Source of the DNA: Streptomyces barkulensis
GTDB lineage: Bacteria; Actinomycetota; Actinomycetes; Streptomycetales; Streptomycetaceae
Length of the DNA stretch: 64,000 bases
Assembly (NCBI RefSeq): GCF_002843305.1
Contig: NZ_PGSG01000090.1
Location: 118,298-182,297 of the forward strand
Reading direction: 5' to 3'
The notes beneath the pieces were generated by a model. The model did no database searches and was not told the DNA's origin. It was given only the letters and a program-made list of their open reading frames with translations. Both the position numbers and the translations under genes were made by a program. The stretch's first letter is position 1, and each line of letters starts with the position of its first letter. Below are positions 51,549 through 59,996 of this stretch, piece by piece.

Positions 51549-51584
51549 GCCGGGCCCGCGCCTCCCCTGACCCGCGGGCCCGGC
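51549..51584 (+). terminator. Terminator after das operon
   Basis: Perfect 12-bp stem GCCGGGCCCGCG (51549-51560) and CGCGGGCCCGGC (51573-51584), extended by outer CACGAC/GTCGTG arms. It ends the dasABCD transcript. Confidence 0.85.
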
Positions 51585-52020
51585 CACCGTCGTGTTCGCC
51601 TTCCGTACGCACGCCGCGGGGCCGGACAGGACACGGCGGGAGGCAGGGGCAGACGGCGGGAGACGGGGGACGCGGCGGAAGGCCCCCCCCGGGGGTGGCA
51701 CCGGAAAGCCCGGAGGATCCGGGGAGGCTGCTCAGGACACCCGCGGGCCGCGGCGCCGGGACGGGACCCTCAACCCGTCCGGCACCGCAGCCCGGAGCGA
51801 TCGGAGACCCGGCGCAGTCAGGGCAGAGAGCGCCCGGTCTCGTTCCACCCTCCTGTGCGGGGAGGGCGGAAGCCCGCCGCCATTGTGGACTGGACCACAG
51901 GCCCGTGTCCACGCCTTGAACGCACCACCGGTTCGCCGGGGCGGCTGCCGTCAATTCTTGCGCACGACGGCGCGTATGCACAGACGTACGACCGGATCGG
52001 TCGCCGGTTAGGCTCACACC
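51585..52020 (+). other. Intergenic region before pdtaS
   Basis: About 430 bases with no convincing gene. Overlapping frames are short and lack codon bias. Contains a C/G run (CCCCCCCCGGGGG, near 51680). TAGGCT (52009-52014) six bases before the pdtaS GTG is the likely leaderless promoter -10. Confidence 0.55.
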
Positions 52021-53514
52021 GTGCCCTCCATGAACGACCTCGTACGCCAGCACACCGCCCTCAGCGACTCCGACCTGGAGTGGCTGCACCTGCTGGTCTC
52101 CGAGTGGCAGCTGCTGTCCGACCTCTCCTTCGCCGACCTGGTGCTGTGGGTCCCGACCCGGGACGGCACGCGCTACGTCTCCGTGGCGCAGATGCGCCCC
52201 AACACCGGGCCCACCTCCTACCAGGACGACATGGTCGGCCATCTCGTGCCCAGAGGACGCCGGCCGCTGCTGGACGCCGCCCTGGACGAGGGACGGATCG
52301 TCCGCGAGGGCGACCCCGAGTGGCGCGAGGAGGTGCCGGTGCGGGTGGAGTCCATCCCCGTACGCCGTGAGGGCCGTGTCCTGGGCGTCATCGCCCGCAA
52401 CACCAACCTGCTGACGGTGCGCACGCCCAGCCGGCTGGAGCTGACCTATCTGCAGAGCGCCTCGGATCTGGCACAGATGATCGCCGCGGGATCGTTTCCC
52501 TTTCCCGATCAGCAGGTCGACATGGACGCCTCCCCGCGGGTCGGCGACGGACTGATCCGGCTCGGCGCCGACGGCGCCGTCCAGTACGCCAGCCCCAACG
52601 CGCTCTCCGCCTACCACCGGCTGGGCCTGGCCGCCGATCTGGTCGGACTGCACCTGGGCCGGGCCACCGCCGAACTGGCGCCCTCCCGGGGCCCGGTGGA
52701 CGAGTCGCTGGTCAAGCTCGCCAGCGGCTGGGCGCCGCGCGAGACCGAGATCGAGGGCAACGGCTGCGTCGTCCAGTTGCGGGCCATCCCGCTCAAACCG
52801 AAGGGGGTGCGCATCGGTTCGCTCATACTGCTGCGCGACGTCACCGAACTGCGCCGCAGGGAGCGGGAACTGATCACCAAGGACGCCACCATCCGGGAGA
52901 TCCACCACCGGGTGAAGAACAACCTCCAGACCGTCGCCGCCCTGCTGCGGCTCCAGGCCCGGCGGATCGGCGCGGGCACCGGCGGCACCGCGCGGGAGGC
53001 GCTGGAGGAGGCCGTCCGCCGGGTCGGCTCGATCGCGATCGTCCACGAGACGCTCTCCCAGACACTGGACGAGCGCGTGGAGTTCGACGAGATAGCCGAC
53101 CGGGTGCTGGCGATGGTGGCCGAGATCTCCCCGGGCATGGTCACCGGGCGGCGCACGGGCCGCTTCGGCGTGCTGGCGGCCGAGGTGGCCACCCCGCTGT
53201 CCATGGTGCTCACGGAGGTGCTGCAGAACGCCCTGGAGCACGGTTTCCGGCCGGGGGAGCGGGGCACGGTCGAGGTCGCCGCCGTCCGCGGCACGGGCGC
53301 CGACCGCGGGGAGGGGCGGCTGCTGGTCACCGTGCAGGACGACGGGCGCGGTCTGCCGGAGGACTTCGACGTGCGCACCGCCGGGAACCTGGGGCTGCAG
53401 ATCGTGAGGACGCTGGTGGAGGGGGAGTTGGAGGGAGGCTTCGACATGCTCCCGGCCCCCGGGGGCGGTACCCGGGTGGTCCTGGACATCCCCGTGGAGC
53501 CGGAGAGGCGCTGA
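52021..53514 (+). CDS. pdtaS: Soluble sensor histidine kinase PdtaS
   Basis: 497 aa. N-terminal GAF-type domain (HTALSDSDLEWLHLLVSEWQ), a PAS-like middle, then HisKA_2 with phospho-acceptor His296 in EIHHRVKNNLQ. HATPase: LTEVLQNALEHGF, DDGRGLPEDF, GNLGLQIVRTL. No membrane helix, so cytoplasmic. GTG 52021 is probably leaderless. In mycobacteria PdtaS lies beside and convergent with whiB1, as here with wblE, and signals to an ANTAR protein, PdtaR, which is not in this window. Confidence 0.92.
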   Translation: MPSMNDLVRQHTALSDSDLEWLHLLVSEWQLLSDLSFADLVLWVPTRDGTRYVSVAQMRPNTGPTSYQDDMVGHLVPRGRRPLLDAALDEGRIVREGDPEWREEVPVRVESIPVRREGRVLGVIARNTNLLTVRTPSRLELTYLQSASDLAQMIAAGSFPFPDQQVDMDASPRVGDGLIRLGADGAVQYASPNALSAYHRLGLAADLVGLHLGRATAELAPSRGPVDESLVKLASGWAPRETEIEGNGCVVQLRAIPLKPKGVRIGSLILLRDVTELRRRERELITKDATIREIHHRVKNNLQTVAALLRLQARRIGAGTGGTAREALEEAVRRVGSIAIVHETLSQTLDERVEFDEIADRVLAMVAEISPGMVTGRRTGRFGVLAAEVATPLSMVLTEVLQNALEHGFRPGERGTVEVAAVRGTGADRGEGRLLVTVQDDGRGLPEDFDVRTAGNLGLQIVRTLVEGELEGGFDMLPAPGGGTRVVLDIPVEPERR

Positions 53515-53540
53515 CGCCCGCCCGGCGGGGGCTCGGTGCT

Positions 53541-53621
53541 GTGCGGGGTCCGGCGCCGGGCGGCGGTGCCGGACCCCGCACGGCGCCGAGCCCCGGACCG
53601 TGGGCACGGTCCGGGGCTCGG
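53541..53621. terminator. Tandem bidirectional terminators between pdtaS and wblE
   Basis: Two hairpins in a row: GTGCGGGGTCCGGC (53541-53554) with 53568-53581 (14 bp), and CCGAGCCCCGGACCGTG (53586-53602) with 53605-53621 (17 bp, two-base loop). They isolate convergent genes. Confidence 0.9.
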
Positions 53622-53692
53622 TGTCGTCGTTGCGGTGCGCACTGTGGGCACTGCGTGCTGCGGCTCGGGGGCAGCAGGTGGCGGGGTGGGCG

Positions 53693-53950
53693 TCAGGCAG
53701 TGGCCTTGCGCGCCCGGTTGCGGGCGGCGCGGCGCTTCATCGCGCGGCGCTCGTCCTCACTGAGGCCACCCCAGACACCGGAGTCCTGGCCGGACTCCAG
53801 GGCCCACTGCAGGCACTGCTCCATCACGGGGCAGCGGCGGCAGACGGCCTTGGCTTCCTCGATCTGCAGCAGCGCAGGACCGGTGTTGCCGATCGGGAAG
53901 AAGAGCTCGGGGTCTTCCTCGCGGCAAACGGCGTTGTGACGCCAGTCCAT
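53693..53950 (-). CDS. wblE: WhiB-family protein WblE (WhiB1 orthologue)
   Basis: 85 aa. Fe-S cysteines C9, C37, C40 and C46 (AVCRRCPVMEQC), turn DSGVWGG and basic C-terminus RRAMKRRAARNRARK. Length and spacing match WhiB1, which is essential in mycobacteria and NO-sensitive. GGAG five bases before ATG 53950. Convergent with pdtaS, as in M. tuberculosis. Confidence 0.95.
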   Translation of the reverse strand: MDWRHNAVCREEDPELFFPIGNTGPALLQIEEAKAVCRRCPVMEQCLQWALESGQDSGVWGGLSEDERRAMKRRAARNRARKATA

Positions 53951-54266
53951 GGCTGCTCCATCTCCTACGCGTTGCGGTAATTGCTTGTGAATGTGAACGC
54001 TTTCACGAATCCCTCCACAAGGGAAGGGGCATCGCCCGGCTTCGCCGGGAGTGTCCCGAGGGATGAGGAGGTGGATTCGGGGCTCTCAAGGGGGTCGGCG
54101 TCGACCGTCCCGATCGCCATGAAGAGACTCGCAAACCTCGGCGGCGGATACAACCCCTTCCGGAAAGTTTTTTTTGATTCCTTGGTGTCGACTAGGTCAC
54201 AGCCGTACTTCCAGGGGGTGGAACCTGGCCTAAACGTTCGAGTGAAAGGACTTTCACCACATCCAC
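53951..54266 (-). other. wblE upstream region
   Basis: 316 bases, noticeably less GC-rich than its surroundings, with a run of eight T (54168-54175) and a hairpin CCCGGC-TTC-GCCGGG (54035-54049). A 107-codon frame exists on the plus strand but has no family match or codon bias. Probably a complex promoter/leader for wblE. Confidence 0.5.
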
Positions 54267-55235
54267 TTACACAATCACACGCAGTGCACGGCGTACGCCT
54301 GTGAACGTCACGCTCGTACGCAGTCCCAGGTGGTCGCCGTCCATCTGAAACGGCAATGGCACCTGCGATTCCAAGGTGAAGTCGGTCAGGTCGTGGAGCG
54401 AGACCGTGTGCTTGCCGTGCGGGCCGCGCTCGGGCGAGGAGGTCAGCAGCTGGGTGCCGTAGCGGGTCACCGCGGAGGGGGTGAGCCGGGTCAGTCCGAG
54501 CACGTCGAGGGCGGTGTCGAAGGAGGCGCGGGGGGCCGCGTACACCGGGCGGTTGCCCAGATAGGTCCAGGGCGCGGTGTTGCAGACTATGGACAGCGCC
54601 AGCTCCTCGACCGGCTTCTCGCCGGGCCGCCGCAGGGTGATCGTTCCGTGGCGGCGGTAGGGGTCGCCCAGGAACTGCCGTACCACCTGGCGCACGTAGA
54701 GGGCGTGCGTCGAGCGCCTGCCGCCCTCGCGCTTCTGTTCGACCCGCCCCACCACACCCGCGTCGAAGCCGAGGCCCGCGCAGAAGGTGAACCATCGGGG
54801 CGGCACCTCCGCGTCCTCCGTCCCCGGCGTACCGGCCGCCAGGCCCAGGCCCACCGTGCGCTCGCCGCCGGAGTTCAGCGCGTCCAGCAGTGCGCCCGTC
54901 GCCTCCACCGCGTCGTTGGGCAGCCCCAGGGCGCGGGCGAAGACGTTGGTCGAACCGCCCGGCACGACGGCGAGGCGGGGGAGGGCGTCGGGGGCGGGGC
55001 CGGCGTGCAGCAGCCCGTTGACGACCTCGTTGACCGTGCCGTCGCCGCCGAGCACGATGACCAGCTCGATCTCCCCGCGCTGGACCGCCTGCCGCCCCAG
55101 ATCGCGCGCGTGCCCCCGGTACTCGGTGGTGGCGACCTCCAGCTTGAGGTCGCTCGCCAGGGCGTGGATGAGTACGTCGCGGGTGCGGGCACTGGTGGTG
55201 GTGGCTGCCGGGTTGACCACGAGGAGCGCGCGCAT
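54267..55235 (-). CDS. Diacylglycerol kinase-family lipid kinase
   Basis: 322 aa. Nucleotide-binding GGDGTVNEVVNGL and PGGSTNVFARALGLP identify the DAGK catalytic domain; the N-terminus is MRALLVVNPAA and the C-terminal beta domain ends FQMDGDHLG. Phosphorylates a lipid or sphingosine-like substrate. ATG 55235 is seven bases after TACGCT, probably leaderless. Divergent from a small membrane protein. Confidence 0.9.
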   Translation of the reverse strand: MRALLVVNPAATTTSARTRDVLIHALASDLKLEVATTEYRGHARDLGRQAVQRGEIELVIVLGGDGTVNEVVNGLLHAGPAPDALPRLAVVPGGSTNVFARALGLPNDAVEATGALLDALNSGGERTVGLGLAAGTPGTEDAEVPPRWFTFCAGLGFDAGVVGRVEQKREGGRRSTHALYVRQVVRQFLGDPYRRHGTITLRRPGEKPVEELALSIVCNTAPWTYLGNRPVYAAPRASFDTALDVLGLTRLTPSAVTRYGTQLLTSSPERGPHGKHTVSLHDLTDFTLESQVPLPFQMDGDHLGLRTSVTFTGVRRALRVIV

Positions 55236-55360
55236 GGTGTGCAGCGTACCCAGCCGTTCGCGGCCGAGACGGGCGGCCCCGGGGCGGGCGGCCCCGAGAC
55301 GGACGGCCCGGAACCGCAGTGGACGGACGGCGGTCCGGCAGGCCCCGCTACCCTGGCGGT

Positions 55361-55810
55361 GTGACCACGGAAGCATCCTCCGCAGACGGCCCCCGCACCC
55401 CCGAGTCCCCCCGGCCCGGGCGGATCACCGCCGCGGCCGCCGTGGTGGCGGCACAGGGAGTGGTGGTCGCCGGCCTGGGGGTGACCATGCTGGTCATGCT
55501 GCTGACCGGCAGCCGGGCCGACGACACGGTGCAGGCCCTCACCGGAGCCGTGACCGTGCTGGCACTGGCGGTGCTGCCACTGGCCGCCGCACGGGGACTG
55601 TGGCTGCGGCGGCGGTGGAGCCGGGGGCCGGCGGTGATCGTCCAGCTGATGGCGCTTCCGGTGGGCTGGCAGATGGCGCAGAACGGCGGTGTGTGGCTCG
55701 CGGCCGGGGCGGCCATCGCGCTCACCGCGCTGGCCGTGCTGGGCTCCCTGATGAGCCCGGCGGCCGCCGGGGCACTGGGCATCGGCCCGCACGAGCCCCG
55801 GGACGCCTGA
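55361..55810 (+). CDS. Four-helix membrane protein, hypothetical
   Basis: 149 aa. Acidic 20-residue head then four transmembrane helices (TAAAAVVAAQGVVVAGLGV, VTVLALAVLPLAAARG, a third around residue 100, LAAGAAIALTALAVL). GTG 55361 lies six bases after TACCCT, likely leaderless. No known family identified. Convergent with sigH. Confidence 0.72.
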   Translation: MTTEASSADGPRTPESPRPGRITAAAAVVAAQGVVVAGLGVTMLVMLLTGSRADDTVQALTGAVTVLALAVLPLAAARGLWLRRRWSRGPAVIVQLMALPVGWQMAQNGGVWLAAGAAIALTALAVLGSLMSPAAAGALGIGPHEPRDA

Positions 55811-55874
55811 CCGGACCGGCAGGCGCCCTGCTCCAGGGCTGCCCCCGAGGCTGCCCAGGGGTTCTCCGCCCCCG

Positions 55875-56834
55875 CTACTCCTCGATCAGCAGCCGGTCGC
55901 GCAGCTGGGCCAGGGTGCGGGCCAGCAGGCGTGAGACGTGCATCTGCGAGATGCCGACCTCCTGGGCGATCTGCGACTGGGTCATGTTGCCGAAGAAGCG
56001 CAGCAGCAGGATCTTCTTCTCGCGCGGCGGCAGCTCCTCCAGCAGCGGCTTGAGCGACTCCCGGTACTCCACGCCCTCCAGGGCGTCGTCCTCCGCGCCC
56101 AGGGTGTCCGCGACGGCCGGGGACTCGTCGTCGGTGTCCGGGACGTCCAGGGAGAGCGTGCTGTAGGCGTTCGCCGACTCCAGGCCCTCCAGAACCTCCT
56201 CCTCGGAGATCGACAGCCGCTCGGCCAGTTCGTGGACGGTCGGGGCGCGGCCGTGCTGCTGGGACAGCTCGGCGGTGGCCGTGGTCAGCGACAGCCGCAG
56301 CTCCTGGAGCCGGCGGGGCACCCGCACCGCCCAGCCCTTGTCGCGGAAGTGCCGCTTGATCTCGCCGACGACCGTGGGGGTGGCGTAGGTGGAGAACTCC
56401 ACGCCGCGCTCCGGGTCGAAGCGGTCCACCGACTTGATCAGGCCGATCGTGGCGACCTGCGTCAGGTCGTCCAGCGGCTCTCCGCGGTTGCGGAAGCGCC
56501 GCGCCAGATGCTCCACCAGCGGCAGGTGCATCCGCACCAGGGCGTCGCGCAACTCGGCGCGCTCCGGGGAGCCCGCCGGGAGGCCGCGCAGTCTGACGAA
56601 CAGGTCCCGCGCGCCGCTGCGGTCCTGGGGATCCGGCTGGCGGTGCACATAGGCGGCCTTCTCGCCGACCCCTTCGTCCTCGCGCATGTCGTGCTGCTGG
56701 TCCTCCATGGCAACCGCCCGCTCCGCCCGCTGATCAGGTTCGACCGGGTGGGGCCGGGCGTACTGCTCGGGAATGACCGGGCCCGCCGCCTTCTCGTGGC
56801 GGCCCGTCCGCGTTTCGCTCTCCAGGTCGTTCAC
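55875..56834 (-). CDS. sigH: RNA polymerase sigma factor SigH (SigB/SigF type)
   Basis: About 319 aa. Region 2 (LTQVATIGLIKSVDRFDPER then GVEFSTYATPTVVGEIKRHF), region 3 (VPRRLQELRLSL) and region 4 (LPPREKKILLLRFFGNMTQS, QIAQEVGISQMHVSRL). In S. coelicolor SigH serves osmotic stress and development. Start uncertain: GTG 56834 (AGGGGG five bases before) or GTG 56876, which overlaps the anti-sigma stop (GTGA). Multiple SigH protein sizes are known, so both may be used. Downstream of its anti-sigma gene. Confidence 0.9.
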   Translation of the reverse strand: MNDLESETRTGRHEKAAGPVIPEQYARPHPVEPDQRAERAVAMEDQQHDMREDEGVGEKAAYVHRQPDPQDRSGARDLFVRLRGLPAGSPERAELRDALVRMHLPLVEHLARRFRNRGEPLDDLTQVATIGLIKSVDRFDPERGVEFSTYATPTVVGEIKRHFRDKGWAVRVPRRLQELRLSLTTATAELSQQHGRAPTVHELAERLSISEEEVLEGLESANAYSTLSLDVPDTDDESPAVADTLGAEDDALEGVEYRESLKPLLEELPPREKKILLLRFFGNMTQSQIAQEVGISQMHVSRLLARTLAQLRDRLLIEE

Positions 56835-56872
56835 ACCGACCCCCTTGTCCCGTACCGGCCCGTGTGTGCCGG

Positions 56873-57286
56873 TCACGGCGCCCCTGGGCCGGCGCCGCGC
56901 TTCTTGTGCAGGCTGATGCTGACCGTGCGGTCCTCGGCCACGGCCGAGTCGACCTCGCCCGCCAGTGCGGAGAGCACCGTCCAGGCGAAGGTGTCGCGCT
57001 CGGGGGCGCGGCCGTCCGTGGTGGGTGCGGAGACCGTCACCCACAAAGAGTCCCCGACGAGGTTGAAGACGCAGCTCAGTACGCTGCCGGGGACCGCTTG
57101 CTGGAGCAGGATGGCGCACGCCTCGTCGACGGCGATGCGCAGATCCTCGATCTCGTCGAGGGTGAAGTCCAAGCGGGCCGCGAGACCGGCGGTGGCGGTA
57201 CGCAGAACCGAAAGGTAGGCGCCCGCAGCGGGCAGCCGGACCTCGACGAAGTCCTGCGTCCCGGGCTCGCCTGCGATCTGGGACAC
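56873..57286 (-). CDS. ushX: Anti-sigma factor of SigH (RsbW-like HATPase, UshX/PrsH)
   Basis: 137 aa GHKL-type serine kinase anti-sigma. N box LRIAVDEACAILLQQA, C-terminal TVSISLHKK; the Asp of the G1 box is poorly conserved. GTG 57286 follows GGAGGTGA. Upstream of and coupled to sigH, as in S. coelicolor, where it binds SigH directly. No anti-anti-sigma gene nearby. Confidence 0.85.
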   Translation of the reverse strand: MSQIAGEPGTQDFVEVRLPAAGAYLSVLRTATAGLAARLDFTLDEIEDLRIAVDEACAILLQQAVPGSVLSCVFNLVGDSLWVTVSAPTTDGRAPERDTFAWTVLSALAGEVDSAVAEDRTVSISLHKKRGAGPGAP

Positions 57287-57654
57287 CCTCACCTCCAAGG
57301 TGGCACAAGCTGGTGGCTGCCGTGTACGCCCGCCCGGCGACCCCGTCACGACGGGGCAACAGGTCAACGGACGGGCGCGGCAGATCGTTCGACTGCGACG
57401 CTATCGCGATCCGGGGCATGCTGTCGCCCGGGCCGAGGAGGCACCCTTCCTGCGGTAGTCACCCATAGTAAACACATGGGCACTGTCCGTGGCTAGGGGT
57501 CTGCGATACCCAATTCATCTCCGCTCACGCCGGGTTCACAGCGTCGCGGGGCCGCGGTTTGTTCCCGGCGGCCCCGGGGATCCCGGTGCCGGCCCGGCCG
57601 CCGGTTCGGCACCGGGCGGCTCGTGGAAACCGATGGCGGGCTCGTTCCAGTTCA
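57287..57654 (-). other. ushX-sigH promoter region
   Basis: 368 bases without a gene. An AT-rich patch TGTTTACTATGGGT (minus strand, 57474-57461), about 175 bases before ushX, is a candidate promoter or regulator site. No perfect SigB-type GTTT-N14-GGGTAT was found. The part beside the desulfhydrase stop (about 57540-57650) is CCGG-repeat rich. Confidence 0.45.
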
Positions 57655-58719
57655 CTACCCACCACCGGAGGCGTTCGTAACTCCGCCCGGCGCGGACGCG
57701 CGCGAGTTCGGCCGGACCGGGCTCGGCCGGACCGGGCACGGGGACTGACCGGTGACCACGGCGGCCACCGCCGTTCCCCGGGGGAAGGCGCCCTCGCCGG
57801 CCAGGGCCGCCAGGCCGTACAGCGTCTTGGCGACGTACACGCGGTCCAGGTCCGGCAGTCCGTGCCGGGCGGCGAAGCCCCGGGCGAAGGACTCCAGCGC
57901 GTCGGTGGTGCGGGCGAAGCCGCCGCAGTGGAAGCGGTCCTCCACACTCCACGCGCCGCGGCGTCCGCCGAAGGCGGCCCGCTGGAGCCGCTCCACCTCC
58001 CCGGCGAGGAAGCCGCCGCGCAGGGCGGCGAAGCCGATCGCGCGCTGCCCGTCGGCGAGTCCGGCGGCGAGCCCGGCGAGGGTGCCGCCCGTGCCGCAGG
58101 CGACGGCCACCACGTCCGCCGCGCCGCGCAGTTCCCGGCCCAGCTCCGCGGCGCCCCGCACGGCCTCGGCGTTGCTGCCGCCCTCCGGTATGAGGCGGAA
58201 CGGGCCGAAGCGGTCGCGCAGCGCGGCCGTCCACTCGGGGTCGTCCCTGCGGCGGTAGTCCGCCCGTGTCACGAAGTGCAGCCGCATGCCGTCGGCGGCG
58301 CAGCGGGCCAGGGAGTCGTTGAGGGGCCGGCCGGCGAGTTCCTCGCCCCGTACGACTCCGATCGTCGACAGGCCCAGCAGGCGCCCGGCGGCGGCGGTGG
58401 CGCGCAGATGGTTGGAGTAGGCCCCGCCGAAGGTCAGCAGCGTGTGCTCGCCGGCCCGTGCGGCGGCGCGCAGATTGGGCACGAGCTTGCGCCACTTGTT
58501 GCCGACGAGGTCCGGGTGGATCAGGTCGTCGCGTTTGAGCAGCAGCCGGACGCCGTGGCGCGAGAAGTGTTCGTCGGCGGCCTCGGTCAGGGGGGAGGGC
58601 AGGCGCGGTGCGAGGGACTCCAGGGACTCCAGGGGCTTCAAGTGCTCCAGGGTCTTCGGGGGCGTCTGTGACGCGGGGGACCCCTGGGGGGCGGACGGGG
58701 GAGGCGGTGCGCTGCTCAC
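57655..58719 (-). CDS. PLP-dependent D-cysteine desulfhydrase/ACC deaminase-family protein
   Basis: 354 aa fold-type II PLP enzyme. PLP Lys in LVGNKWRKLVPNL; FGGAYSNHLRA and CGTGGTLAGLAAGLADG bind cofactor phosphate. The N-terminus carries 30 residues with a Leu-Glu-Ser-Leu repeat; the C-terminus ends with a long Pro/Ser/Gly tail instead of the usual short HTGG end, so it may have drifted. GTG 58719 lies six bases after GACAAT. Substrate (D-cysteine or ACC) cannot be told. Confidence 0.8.
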   Translation of the reverse strand: MSSAPPPPSAPQGSPASQTPPKTLEHLKPLESLESLAPRLPSPLTEAADEHFSRHGVRLLLKRDDLIHPDLVGNKWRKLVPNLRAAARAGEHTLLTFGGAYSNHLRATAAAGRLLGLSTIGVVRGEELAGRPLNDSLARCAADGMRLHFVTRADYRRRDDPEWTAALRDRFGPFRLIPEGGSNAEAVRGAAELGRELRGAADVVAVACGTGGTLAGLAAGLADGQRAIGFAALRGGFLAGEVERLQRAAFGGRRGAWSVEDRFHCGGFARTTDALESFARGFAARHGLPDLDRVYVAKTLYGLAALAGEGAFPRGTAVAAVVTGQSPCPVRPSPVRPNSRASAPGGVTNASGGG

Positions 58720-58729
58720 CCCGCCATTG

Positions 58730-59017
58730 TCACGCCGGTGTGGCACCCCGTGTCACCGGTCGGCCGGCACGGCGGGACGCCCGTGCGGAGGCAGCCGGGA
58801 CCGCGGCCGCCGCACGGGCGTCGCCGAGGCCGCCGCGCGCCGGCAGGGGATTGCGTTCGTGACGGCATATGCCCGCCGGAAGGCGCGGAGCCGGAACCTC
58901 CGGGGGTGTGTTGGGGTACGGCCCGCCGCGTGGAAGGGCGCGCCCGGCACGGGGGCGAGAGGGCGAGGACTTCGCCGCCTCTTCGAGAGCGGTTGTGAGA
59001 TCGGTCATACGACGCAT
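58730..59017 (-). CDS. Uncertain small ORF upstream of the desulfhydrase
   Basis: 95 codons from ATG 59017 with AAGGAAAAG seven bases before, ending 11 bases before the desulfhydrase. Starts MRRMTDLTTALEEAAKS then becomes Arg/Pro/Ala-rich with ICRHERNPLPARGG. Third-position GC is lower than in its neighbours; no family recognised. It could be a decayed gene. Confidence 0.22.
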   Translation of the reverse strand: MRRMTDLTTALEEAAKSSPSRPRAGRALPRGGPYPNTPPEVPAPRLPAGICRHERNPLPARGGLGDARAAAAVPAASARASRRAGRPVTRGATPA

Positions 59018-59194
59018 CGGACTTTTCCTTCCCCAACGCACTCCGGGGTGAAGGCCGGCGGCCCAGGGGGCGGAAGGAGGCCGAGGTCGACGACGCGGTG
59101 GGCGGAAAGGGGAGGGTGTCGGACGGGGGTGCTCCGGTGCACCGTCATCGCAGGTGACCCGTATGCCTTCGCGAACGCCGCGACCCGTGCCGTA

Positions 59195-59208
59195 TGAAAG
59201 CGCTTTTC
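59195..59208 (+). promoter_or_regulatory. Orphan LacI-type operator-like palindrome
   Basis: TGAAAGCGCTTTTC centred on the perfect AAAGCGCTTT, resembling GalR/LacI-family operators (TGNNANCGNTNNCA). No LacI gene or obvious sugar gene is adjacent; the nearest are an uncertain small ORF and the DUF2267 gene 250 bases away. Confidence 0.4.
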
Positions 59209-59308
59209 CCGGGCACATGGGTGTATGCCCCGGTCGACGGAAGCTCGCTGTCGCGCCTCCCCCGGGCCAGGGCTGATACGAGGTGGCTGCGCACCTCTGA
59301 GCCGTCTG

Positions 59309-59338
59309 TTGTCAAGTTTTCTTGACCTGGGCTATACA
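59309..59338 (+). promoter_or_regulatory. Strong-looking promoter upstream of DUF2267 gene
   Basis: -35 TTGTCA (59309-59314), 18-base spacer, -10 TATACA (59333-59338), among the closest to HrdB consensus in the window. The spacer includes the inverted repeat GTCAAG-TTTT-CTTGAC (59311-59326), a possible repressor site. Predicted leader about 120 bases. Confidence 0.6.
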
Positions 59339-59464
59339 GATGGACGGAGGGCATTGCACTCAGTGCCGCACCGCCGACTGCCCCGCGCTCCTGGCGGGGC
59401 AGCGGGCGACGGCCCGTGCCGACCACCTCACCGGTACCAGTCAGTACGGAAGGGGAGATGGATC

Positions 59465-59875
59465 ATGCGGTGGAGCGAGTTCGTGGCGCAGGTACGCGAG
59501 CGGGGGCAGTACCCGACGGCCAAGGAGGCGGAGCGCGTCTCCCGGATCGTGCTCTCGGCGCTCGGCGGCCATCTCACCGGTGCCGAGCGCACGGAACTGG
59601 CCGTCCGCCTTCCGCAGGAGGGCATGCGTGTGCTGACCGACCAGCTCAAGGTGGTCAAGCCGCTCAGCGGCGCGCAGTTCGTCGACAGCGTCGCGGCCCG
59701 CATCGAGGGCGCGACCCCGGCGACGGCGCGCTGGGACGTCAGCTCGGTGCTGAGCGTGGTCGCCGAACTCGCCGACGAGGAGCTGCTCGACCGGATCATC
59801 GACCGGCTGCCGCCCGGCTACGCCCTGCTGTTCGGGCGCGCCCAGCTCGCCCGCAGGACCGGCCAGCTCGTCTGA
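59465..59875 (+). CDS. DUF2267-family protein
   Basis: 136 aa soluble helical protein: WSEFVAQVRERGQYPTAKEA, VLSALGGHLTGAERTELAVR, LPPGYALLFG, matching DUF2267 of actinobacteria. ATG 59465 with AGGGGAG eight bases upstream. Monocistronic behind a strong promoter. Function unknown; members are often associated with stress. Confidence 0.85.
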   Translation: MRWSEFVAQVRERGQYPTAKEAERVSRIVLSALGGHLTGAERTELAVRLPQEGMRVLTDQLKVVKPLSGAQFVDSVAARIEGATPATARWDVSSVLSVVAELADEELLDRIIDRLPPGYALLFGRAQLARRTGQLV

Positions 59876-59996
59876 GAGACGACGACCGGCCGGGCCGGCG
59901 GTCCGCCGCTGCGTCCGGGGGCGGGCACGGATCCCGCGAGCCCCCGGACCGTGGGCGGGGTGGCGCCGGGAGGCCTCGGCGGCCAGCATGGCCCGC

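Noticed and set aside
54140..54190. SigR-type promoter (GGAAT...GTT) for wblE on the minus strand
   Set aside because: The spacing is about 22 bases, outside the 18-19 expected.
53981..54304. 107-codon plus-strand ORF upstream of wblE
   Set aside because: No ribosome site, no codon bias, overlaps the 3' end of the lipid kinase gene and the presumed wblE promoter.
57461..57474. SigB/SigH-type promoter before ushX
   Set aside because: GTTT is present but no GGGTA-type -10 at the right distance; kept only as an AT-rich patch.
59340..59460. Zinc-ribbon-like frame MDGGHCTQCRTADCPALL
   Set aside because: Its ATG lies two bases after the -10 box, upstream of the predicted transcript start, and the frame runs on through the DUF2267 gene without a stop of its own.
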